Assembly: GCA_002309275.1 (NCBI GenBank)
Contig: DBXL01000160.1
Span: 13,722-25,068 of the forward strand
Source: Ruminococcaceae bacterium UBA1213
GTDB taxonomy: Bacteria > Bacillota > Clostridia > Oscillospirales > Acutalibacteraceae
Direction of reading: 5' to 3'
Length of the DNA stretch: 11,347 nucleotides
This document shows, piece after piece, positions 6,639-11,347 of this stretch. The notes below the pieces were generated by a model that was given only the letters and a program-made list of their open reading frames with translations, ran no database searches and was not told the origin of the DNA. The position numbers and the translations under genes are program-made. The number at the start of each line of letters is the position of its first letter. Positions within the stretch are counted from its first letter, which is position 1.

Positions 6639-6669
6639 TGACAAAATTTCAAGCTGAAATTTAGTGTCA
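6639..6669 (-). other. Hairpin overlapping the znuB stop codon
   Basis: AAATTTCA (6644-6651) and TGAAATTT (6655-6662) form a perfect 8-bp inverted repeat with a 3-nt loop. Outer arms TGACA/TGTCA (6639-6643 and 6665-6669) extend it after a 2-nt bulge. The TGA stop of znuB (6669-6667) is part of the outer arm. No T-run follows directly on the - strand, so it is a weak terminator candidate, an mRNA 3'-end stabiliser, or a protein site. Confidence 0.5.
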
Positions 6670-7512
6670 TTTTGAGAATTTGTGAGCATTAATTTTATCT
6701 GAAATATTGCCAACAATGCTGAAAATGATGAGCAAACAAACGTTTGTAATTACAATGCTTGCACCTGTGGGGGAATTGTATAAATAGGAGAGAATGAGAC
6801 CGGATACACTGCAAAGTACAGCAATAACAGCGGAGCAGATGACAACAGTTTTAAAGCGTTTACAAATACGCATGGAGGTTATGGCAGGGAAAATGATAAG
6901 ACTGGATATGAGCAGAGAACCCATCATTTTCATTCCGACAGTTACAGTGAGTGCAGTAAGGAAAGCGATTATCATGTTATAGATATTGGCTTTGGTACCG
7001 GTAGCCTTTGCAAAGCTTTCGTCGAAAGTAACGGCAAAGATTTTATTATAGAAGAATATGTACATTATTATAACGATTATGGAGAGAATTATGCATATGA
7101 TAATATCTTTCTGAGACATGGCAATGATACTGCCAAAAAGATAGCTGTTAATATCGGTATTCATGCCGGTGGTCATAGTGGCAACGGTTATGCCGACTGC
7201 AAGGGAGGCGGTGGAGATAATTGCTATGGCGGAGTCACCTTTTATTTTACTGTTTTCGCTTATGCGAAGGAGGAAGAAGGCGGCTGCAATAACTATTGGA
7301 ATAGCAATTTCAAGAGGTGCGGCGGCATTGACGGCGGCAGCGATTGCCAGAGCACCGAATCCGACATGGGATAAGCCGTCACCAATCATGGAATATCTTT
7401 TTAAAACGAGGCTCACGCCGAGAAGTGCGGCACATAGTGCAATCAAAGAACCGCCTATTACGGCACGTCTGAAAAATTCATAAGAGAACATTGTAATAAT
7501 TGTATCAAACAT
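6667..7512 (-). CDS. znuB: Zinc ABC transporter permease (ZnuB/AdcB type)
   Basis: A 281-residue integral membrane permease of the ABC-3 (metal) family, the channel subunit for zinc or manganese import. Eight or so hydrophobic segments are visible. Family landmarks are 'GDGLSHVGFG' (44-53), 'DINSYLFGS' (120-128), 'TFDESFAKATG' (162-172), the 'GMKMMGSLLISSLIIFPA' stretch (193-210) and 'SPTGASIV' (247-254). I take ATG 7512 as the start: GGAGG lies 9 bases upstream, and ATGTTTGA makes it overlap the znuC stop by 8 bases, suggesting translational coupling. The upstream in-frame extension to 7530 would include that ribosome site. It is the last gene of zur-znuA-znuC-znuB. Metal choice follows from the linked Zur and ZnuA, not from the permease itself. 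Confidence 0.92.
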   Translation of the reverse strand: MFDTIITMFSYEFFRRAVIGGSLIALCAALLGVSLVLKRYSMIGDGLSHVGFGALAIAAAVNAAAPLEIAIPIVIAAAFFLLRISENSKIKGDSAIAIISTASLAVGITVATMTTGMNTDINSYLFGSIIAMSQKDIIICIILSIIVIIMYIFFYNKIFAVTFDESFAKATGTKANIYNMIIAFLTALTVTVGMKMMGSLLISSLIIFPAITSMRICKRFKTVVICSAVIAVLCSVSGLILSYLYNSPTGASIVITNVCLLIIFSIVGNISDKINAHKFSK

Positions 7513-8218
7513 GTTGAATATCCTCCGCAAAGAAGTATTTGCCGACAGGGCTTTTTATATAGTCGTCAGTGGTACCGAAAAAAGTTTTATCGCCGTTGAG
7601 GTGCAGAATATGACTTGCATATTTTACAGATGATTTTATATCATGTGAAACCATTATAATAGTAATGTTTTCTTTTTTATTGAGTTCTTCAATAAGTTGA
7701 TACATATCATCTGTGACGATGGGGTCAAGTCCTGTAACAGGTTCGTCAAGCAAAAGAATTTTCTTGCTTGCACACAAAGCCCTTGCAAGTAACACTCTCT
7801 GCTGCTGACCGCCTGACAAGTCACGGTAACTTCTTTTGGCAAGATGTTCAATATTAAGACGCTTGATATTGTCGATAGCAGATTGTTTGTCAGTTTTGGA
7901 GTAAAAAGGCTTTAGTCCTCTGCTGTTCAGTCTGCCCGAAAGTACGACTTCATATACGCTTGCAGGGAAATCTTTCTGAGCAGGCGTTTGTTGGGGAAGA
8001 TAGCCTGTTTCATTTTTTTTAAGACCGTCACCACGGGTAATTTTTCCGTCAGCGGCAGATTTCAAGCCGAGGATTCCTTTTATAAGAGTGCTTTTTCCCG
8101 AGCCGTTTTCACCGACTATGCAGAGATAGTCACCTTGATTTACTTCAAAATTCAGATTTTTTATTACGCTTGTATTCTCATAAGAAAAGGATACATTTTC
8201 GCATTTGATAAGAGCCAT
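7505..8218 (-). CDS. znuC: Zinc ABC transporter ATP-binding protein (ZnuC/AdcC type)
   Basis: A 237-residue cytoplasmic ATPase that powers the metal importer. All nucleotide-binding motifs are intact: Walker A 'GENGSGKST' (36-44), Q-loop 'YLPQQ' (73-77), signature 'LSGGQ' (134-138), Walker B 'ILLLDEP' with D158 and E159, D-loop 'GLD' (163-165) and H-loop H192. The frame stays open upstream to 8368, inside znuA, but ATG 8218 begins the conserved 'ALIKCENVSFSY' and has AAGGAGG 12 bases upstream, within the last codons of znuA. The znuA stop and this start are one base apart; the gene's own stop overlaps the znuB start. Domain assignment is certain; zinc rather than manganese is inferred from context. 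Confidence 0.93.
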   Translation of the reverse strand: MALIKCENVSFSYENTSVIKNLNFEVNQGDYLCIVGENGSGKSTLIKGILGLKSAADGKITRGDGLKKNETGYLPQQTPAQKDFPASVYEVVLSGRLNSRGLKPFYSKTDKQSAIDNIKRLNIEHLAKRSYRDLSGGQQQRVLLARALCASKKILLLDEPVTGLDPIVTDDMYQLIEELNKKENITIIMVSHDIKSSVKYASHILHLNGDKTFFGTTDDYIKSPVGKYFFAEDIQHV

Positions 8219-8219
8219 T

Positions 8220-9161
8220 TTAATTAAGAGCCTCCTTGAGAGCATTGGCATTGTCATGCATGATGGAATAATAGGTTGCTTTGTTGTCCAGTTCCTGCTG
8301 GGTGACGTTATGGCAGGAATGGAAAGTGAGTTTTTTCGCCCCTGTGCTTTCACAGATGGTATCAGCAACTTTTCCGGAGGAAAATTCTATGGAGAATACA
8401 ACAGGTATATTTTCTTCTTTAACCTTGTTTATGAGGAAAGAGATAGTGGAGGCACTTGGTTCTGTTTCGGAAGAGCAGCCCGGAAATGCGGCATAGTATT
8501 TCAGCCCGTATTCATCAGCCAGGTATCTGAAAGGAAATCTGTCACCGAATACAATGGTTTTTCTCTTTGCATTGTCAGCGACCTTGCGGAATTCATTATC
8601 CAGGGCAGAAAGTTTCTGAGTATATTGTGAAGTGTTGTTTTTGAAGAAGTCAGCGTTTTGGTTATCGAGTTCGCAGAGGGTTTCAGATATTTTTCTTGTA
8701 ATAAGTGAGGCATTGACGGGAGAAGTCCAGACATGCTCATCATATTCAAATTCATCACCGTCATCATCATCTTTTTCCATGCCGTCAACAATTTCTTCCT
8801 GAACGGTATCTACTATATCCATCATTGCAAGAATTTTTTTAGGCTTGGAGCTGTTTGATTCCATAATATCCTTTACCCATTCGTCAGACTCTCCGCCTGT
8901 ATATATGAATAAGTCGCATTCCTGAATTTTGATAATATCCTGTGGAGTGGGGTCATAGCTGTGGCTTTCCATGCCGGGCTTCAGAAGCATGGAAACGTTT
9001 ACTTTATCACCGCCTATTTCTCTTGTGAAGTCATAGGGGGGAAATATAGTTGCCACGATATTTAATTTTCCGTCATTTTTTTGATTGTTTTCTTTTCCGC
9101 ATGAGCAGAGTGAAAATAAAACAGCCGTCATGCAGAGTATTACAGAAATTATTTTTTTCAT
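8220..9161 (-). CDS. znuA: Zinc-binding lipoprotein of the ABC transporter (ZnuA/AdcA type)
   Basis: A 313-residue extracytoplasmic metal-binding protein of cluster A-I (ZnuA/TroA/AdcA). The signal peptide ends in a lipobox 'LCSC' (C21), so it is tethered to the outer membrane face of a Gram-positive cell. Family landmarks are 'IVATIFPPYDFTREIGGD' (35-52), 'MESHSYDPTPQDI' with ligand H67, 'DEHVWTSP' with H143, and 'FHSCHNVT' near the end. Where classic members have the third histidine the sequence is 'FGDRFPFRYLADEYGL' (D207), and the fourth ligand position is probably E259. The flexible loop before H143 is acidic (EKDDDDGDEFEYDE, 129-142), not histidine-rich as in classic ZnuA. ATG 9161 follows GGGAGA and overlaps the zur stop by ATGA, so the two are coupled. 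Role is firm; the exact metal is inferred from the Zur-like neighbour. Confidence 0.93.
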   Translation of the reverse strand: MKKIISVILCMTAVLFSLCSCGKENNQKNDGKLNIVATIFPPYDFTREIGGDKVNVSMLLKPGMESHSYDPTPQDIIKIQECDLFIYTGGESDEWVKDIMESNSSKPKKILAMMDIVDTVQEEIVDGMEKDDDDGDEFEYDEHVWTSPVNASLITRKISETLCELDNQNADFFKNNTSQYTQKLSALDNEFRKVADNAKRKTIVFGDRFPFRYLADEYGLKYYAAFPGCSSETEPSASTISFLINKVKEENIPVVFSIEFSSGKVADTICESTGAKKLTFHSCHNVTQQELDNKATYYSIMHDNANALKEALN

Positions 9162-9586
9162 AATGTATCTCCCGTCTTTTTTTCATCATCAAAACAAGTT
9201 TTGCATTTGCCGTAAAAAACCGTTCTGAAAGGGTTTATCTGAAAGCCGTGTTCAGAAAAGATATGCTGTGAAAGTTCGTTGAGGTGAGAGCATTCGAGAT
9301 GTATCAGACACCCGCATTTTTCGCACATCAGGTGGAAGTGCTCACGGCACTGTCTGTTGTCAGCGTACTGAAAACAAGCCCCTGTTGCACCGTCAACAGT
9401 GTATTTTCTGATAAAGCCTTCTTCAAGCAGTTTTTCAAGATGTCTGTAAATCGTCGTAACGCCGACAGGCGTACCGTTTTCAGCAAAGCTGTCGCTTATC
9501 TGATTGACGGTGACATGAGAGTCTTTGTGGTCTATCATGTATTTAAGTACAGCATCTTTTTGTTTGGTCTTGTAACTGTTGGACAT
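9158..9586 (-). CDS. zur: Fur-family zinc uptake regulator (Zur-like)
   Basis: A 142-residue Fur-superfamily repressor. The winged-helix part (about 1-80) contains 'TVNQISDSF' and the recognition helix 'VGVTTIYRHLEKLLEEG' (41-57). The metal and dimerisation domain has 'REHFHLMCEKCG' (81-92), 'HLNELSQHIFSEHGF' (101-115) and the structural-zinc cysteine pairs C88/C91 and C128/C131. ATG 9586 follows AAGGAG. It is the first gene of the zinc uptake operon and overlaps znuA by ATGA, which is why Zur is preferred over Fur or PerR; sequence alone cannot separate these reliably. A palindrome on its own promoter suggests it represses itself and the transporter when zinc is sufficient. No odd features. 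Confidence 0.88.
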   Translation of the reverse strand: MSNSYKTKQKDAVLKYMIDHKDSHVTVNQISDSFAENGTPVGVTTIYRHLEKLLEEGFIRKYTVDGATGACFQYADNRQCREHFHLMCEKCGCLIHLECSHLNELSQHIFSEHGFQINPFRTVFYGKCKTCFDDEKKTGDTL

Positions 9587-9603
9587 AAAAAAACTCCTTT
9601 CTG

Positions 9604-9626
9604 AAATTGAAAAGCATTTTCATTTT
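9604..9626. promoter_or_regulatory. Candidate Zur/Fur box at the zur-znuACB start site
   Basis: An imperfect 23-bp palindrome centred on C9615, in which 9 of 11 position pairs match. The core is TGAAAAGCATTTTCA (9608-9622), a 7-1-7 layout of the kind bound by Fur-family dimers. It overlaps the -10 box of the zur promoter and the expected start point, and ends 17 bases before ATG 9586. The layout is seen; binding by this Zur is inferred. Confidence 0.6.
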
Positions 9627-9650
9627 ACAATAATCCATATCAAAAGTCAA
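9622..9650 (-). promoter_or_regulatory. Promoter of the zur-znuA-znuC-znuB operon
   Basis: Read on the - strand: -35 TTGACT (9650-9645), 17-bp spacer, -10 TAAAAT (9627-9622). The short leader (about 25-30 nt) leads straight to the AAGGAG site of zur. Its -35 lies 18 bp from the -35 of the divergent hisZ promoter. Confidence 0.75.
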
Positions 9651-9668
9651 TAGCATCGTTAAAATTGA

Positions 9669-9697
9669 TTGACAAATATTTTGTGAAATAGTATAAT
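9669..9697 (+). promoter_or_regulatory. hisZ promoter P1
   Basis: A perfect consensus pair: TTGACA (9669-9674), 17-bp spacer, TATAAT (9692-9697). The start site would be near 9704, about 90 nt before the hisZ start codon. Confidence 0.8.
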
Positions 9698-9716
9698 TTT
9701 TTAGTACGAAAAGCTA

Positions 9717-9745
9717 TTGACAAAGTTATGATAATGTGTTATCAT
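9717..9745 (+). promoter_or_regulatory. hisZ promoter P2 (extended -10)
   Basis: TTGACA (9717-9722), 17-bp spacer, TATCAT (9740-9745), with an extended-10 TGT directly before. It lies 48 bp downstream of P1; its transcript would have a leader of about 40 nt. Confidence 0.65.
9728..9745. promoter_or_regulatory. Inverted repeat on the P2 -10 box (candidate operator for hisZG)
   Basis: ATGATAA (9728-9734) and TTATCAT (9739-9745) are perfect 7-bp inverted arms with a 4-bp centre. The right arm contains the P2 -10 box, so a bound protein would block P2. TGATAA/TTATCA resembles Fur-family half-sites, but the centre is longer than the usual 15-bp core. The regulator is not known. Confidence 0.5.
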
Positions 9746-9792
9746 GTTACTACTTTACTATGATAAAGCGTTTTTGAAAGGAAAAGGGATAT

Positions 9793-10986
9793 ATGAAAAA
9801 TTATTCAAAGATAACCCCTGAGGGTACAAAAGATTTGTTGTTTGAAGAATGCCTTGCCAACAGAACGGTATCAAGCATATTGGGAAAGGTATTTTCGCAT
9901 AGGGGATTCCATGAAGTGCTGACACCATGCATAGAGTTTTATGAAGTGTTTGCAGAGGAACTGTCAGGCATACCTATGGAGAATATGTATAAAATGAGCG
10001 ATTCAAAGGGCAGACTGATGGTCATGCGACCTGATTCAACTTTGCCTATTGCAAGAATGGTGTCAACGAGATTGAAGAATATGCCCCAGCCGATAAGACT
10101 TTATTATAATCAGAGAGTTTACAGAAATAACTTGGGCTTGACAGGCAGAAGTAATGAAGTGATGGAAACAGGCGTTGAACTTGTGGGAGCAAAGGGCAAA
10201 AGGGCGGATTTGGAAGTTATTACAACTGCAATAGAGGCACTTTCAAAATGCGTTCCTGATTTCAGAATTGAAATAGGTCATGCAGAGTTTTTCAAGGCAC
10301 TTGCCAAAAAATTACCGGTCAGTGACAGTGAGAGGGAAGAAATCAGATTTTATATAGAGTCAAAAAACTATTCTGCATTGAACACAGTGCTTGATAAGCT
10401 TGAGCAGACACCGTATGTGAATATCATAAGGAAATTGCCTGCGATGTTCGGCGGAATAGATGTGCTTGATGAAGCATATAGTATGTGTGATGATAAGGAA
10501 GCACTTGCCACTCTTGAATACGTCAGGGAGATATATAATGATTTGTCGCTTTATAATTTAGGTGACAGATTGATTATAGATTTGGGACTTGTTCAGAGAA
10601 ATGACTATTACAGTGACATTGTTTTCAGCGGGTATGTAATGGGTTCGGGAGAGCCTGTTCTGATTGGCGGAAGATATAATAATCTGTTGAGCAATTTTGA
10701 TGCACCGTCGGCGGCTATTGGATTCGGTATCAATGTAGATGCATTGGCAAGAGTGATGTTAAAGAGAGGGAATGTTCCTGCAAGTAATGATCCCGATATA
10801 CTTGTGCATAGTGAAAAGGGGTATGAAGTGGAAGCAATCAAATACACGTCAAATCTTGCACAGGCACATATTTTAGGAGAGAACAGTGTATTTGAAACGG
10901 AAGAAGAAGCATTTGAATATGCAAAGTCAAAGGGTATTAAAAAACTTGTAATCGTAGGGGAAGAAATAAGGAGTATCAATGTATGA
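9793..10986 (+). CDS. hisZ: ATP phosphoribosyltransferase regulatory subunit HisZ
   Basis: A 397-residue paralogue of histidyl-tRNA synthetase that does not charge tRNA but forms the hetero-octamer with short HisG and carries histidine feedback control of the first step of histidine synthesis. The class II synthetase fold is recognisable: 'PEGTKDLLFEE' (9-19), 'RPDSTLPIAR' (79-88), a motif-2 segment 'RLYYNQRVYRNN' to 'EVMETGVELVG' (102-132), 'GGRYNNLL' (292-299) and motif-3-like 'IGFGINVDAL' (309-318). The HisRS anticodon-binding domain is replaced by a short C-terminal extension ('DPDILVHSEKGYEVEAI...'). ATG 9793 follows GAAAGGA and AAGGG. The adjacent short hisG, overlapping by ATGA, confirms HisZ over a true HisS. 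No frameshift is seen. Confidence 0.93.
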   Translation: MKNYSKITPEGTKDLLFEECLANRTVSSILGKVFSHRGFHEVLTPCIEFYEVFAEELSGIPMENMYKMSDSKGRLMVMRPDSTLPIARMVSTRLKNMPQPIRLYYNQRVYRNNLGLTGRSNEVMETGVELVGAKGKRADLEVITTAIEALSKCVPDFRIEIGHAEFFKALAKKLPVSDSEREEIRFYIESKNYSALNTVLDKLEQTPYVNIIRKLPAMFGGIDVLDEAYSMCDDKEALATLEYVREIYNDLSLYNLGDRLIIDLGLVQRNDYYSDIVFSGYVMGSGEPVLIGGRYNNLLSNFDAPSAAIGFGINVDALARVMLKRGNVPASNDPDILVHSEKGYEVEAIKYTSNLAQAHILGENSVFETEEEAFEYAKSKGIKKLVIVGEEIRSINV

Positions 10987-11347
10987 AACCATTAAGAATA
11001 GCCTTGACGAAAGGCAGATTGGAAAAAGATACAGTAAAGTTACTGGAAAGTGCAGGATATGACTGTACAGCCGTAAGGGAAAAGGGCAGAAGGCTGATAT
11101 TGCCTATCGGAAATGGTGAAATAGAAGTTGTACTTGCAAAAGCAGCGGATGTTATTACATATGTAGAGAATGGCGTGTGTGATTTGGGCGTTGTCGGCAA
11201 GGACACTATTATGGAAAACGGCAGGAGTTTTTATGAAATATTGGATTTAGGCTTTGGCAAATGCAGATTTGCCCTTGCAGGCAAGGCAGGCAAAGATTTT
11301 TTTGCAGGCTACAATGAAAAGACGATTGCCACAAAATATCCGAATGT
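10983..11347 (+). CDS. hisG: ATP phosphoribosyltransferase catalytic subunit HisG (short form), 3' end missing
   Basis: Joins ATP and PRPP to give phosphoribosyl-ATP, the first committed step of histidine synthesis. The ATG at 10983 overlaps the hisZ stop (ATGA) and has AAGGAG upstream inside hisZ. The 121 codons visible read 'MKPLRIALTKGRLEKDTVKL', then 'EKGRRLILPIG', 'VLAKAADVITYVENG' and 'CDLGVVGKDTIMENG', all typical of the HisG N-terminal PRPP/ATP-binding region. The frame stays open to the window end; the short form is about 210 residues, so nearly half is missing. Short-form HisG depends on HisZ, consistent with the coupled gene pair. More his genes may follow to the right. Confidence 0.93.
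   Translation, partial: MKPLRIALTKGRLEKDTVKLLESAGYDCTAVREKGRRLILPIGNGEIEVVLAKAADVITYVENGVCDLGVVGKDTIMENGRSFYEILDLGFGKCRFALAGKAGKDFFAGYNEKTIATKYPN

Noticed and set aside
6099..6666. XRE gene plus repeats as part of a prophage, integrative element or toxin-antitoxin system
   Set aside because: No integrase, toxin, partner gene or attachment repeats flank it; neighbours are chromosomal housekeeping genes.
7163..7483. 106-residue + strand frame opposite znuB
   Set aside because: Its Ala/Ile-rich composition is the complement of membrane-helix codons; no RBS or promoter.
8219..8368. Extension of znuC upstream to 8368
   Set aside because: It lies entirely inside znuA in another frame; ATG 8218 starts the conserved ABC sequence and has an AAGGAGG site.
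9728..9763. Possible histidine leader peptide (ATG at 9728, 11 codons)
   Set aside because: It encodes only one histidine, has no RBS, and its start lies upstream of the P2 start site inside the inverted repeat; no attenuator hairpins follow.
9698..9792. T-box riboswitch before hisZ
   Set aside because: The leader is too short and no specifier stem, T-box sequence or terminator hairpin is visible.

Overview
The window reads as an AT-rich (GC roughly 40% by eye) chromosomal segment of a Gram-positive anaerobe of the class Clostridia. A gut Ruminococcus/Oscillospiraceae-type organism is the best guess. The reasons are strong AAGGAGG-type ribosome sites, near-consensus sigma-A promoters with 17-bp spacers, a FeoB-associated Cys-rich microprotein, an AmyE-like secreted amylase with starch-binding and Ig-like modules, a lipoprotein zinc-binding protein, and a HisZ-HisG (short-form) histidine pathway entry. 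The genus is inference.

Layout. 1-1266 (+): the 3' two thirds of htpG (Hsp90), cut by the window edge. It converges on a glycosyltransferase of the MGDG-synthase/UgtP family (1314-2531, -) across a shared bidirectional terminator. 2532-2695 is a divergent promoter region. 2696-2845 (+) is a 49-residue FeoB-associated-type membrane microprotein closed by its own terminator. 2963-6019 (+) is a 1018-residue secreted alpha-amylase (GH13) with Ig-like domains, a probable CBM26 and two near-identical 93-residue repeats. It converges across a second bidirectional terminator on a small XRE regulator (6099-6455, -). 6667-9586 (-) is a compact zinc operon transcribed zur-znuA-znuC-znuB with 4-nt, 1-nt-gap and 8-nt junctions. 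9587-9792 is a divergent promoter region. 9793 to the right edge (+) is hisZ-hisG, overlapping by ATGA; hisG is cut by the window end.

How the parts work together. The Zur/Fur-family repressor heads the uptake operon it probably controls; an imperfect 23-bp palindrome sits on its own -10 and start site, which points to autoregulated zinc uptake. HisZ and short HisG form the two-subunit ATP phosphoribosyltransferase that starts histidine synthesis. They are served by two tandem promoters with no room for a T-box; an inverted repeat covers the second -10. The amylase, the glycosyltransferase (membrane glycolipid), HtpG and the microprotein are separate transcription units with no evident shared pathway.

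No stretch longer than 300 bases lacks a gene; the largest gaps are 6456-6666 and 9587-9792, both described below. I see no tRNA, rRNA, CRISPR array, insertion sequence or prophage module. Most of the window is ordinary housekeeping. The points worth a second look are regulatory sites, the orphan microprotein, and the Cys-paired repeats of the amylase.
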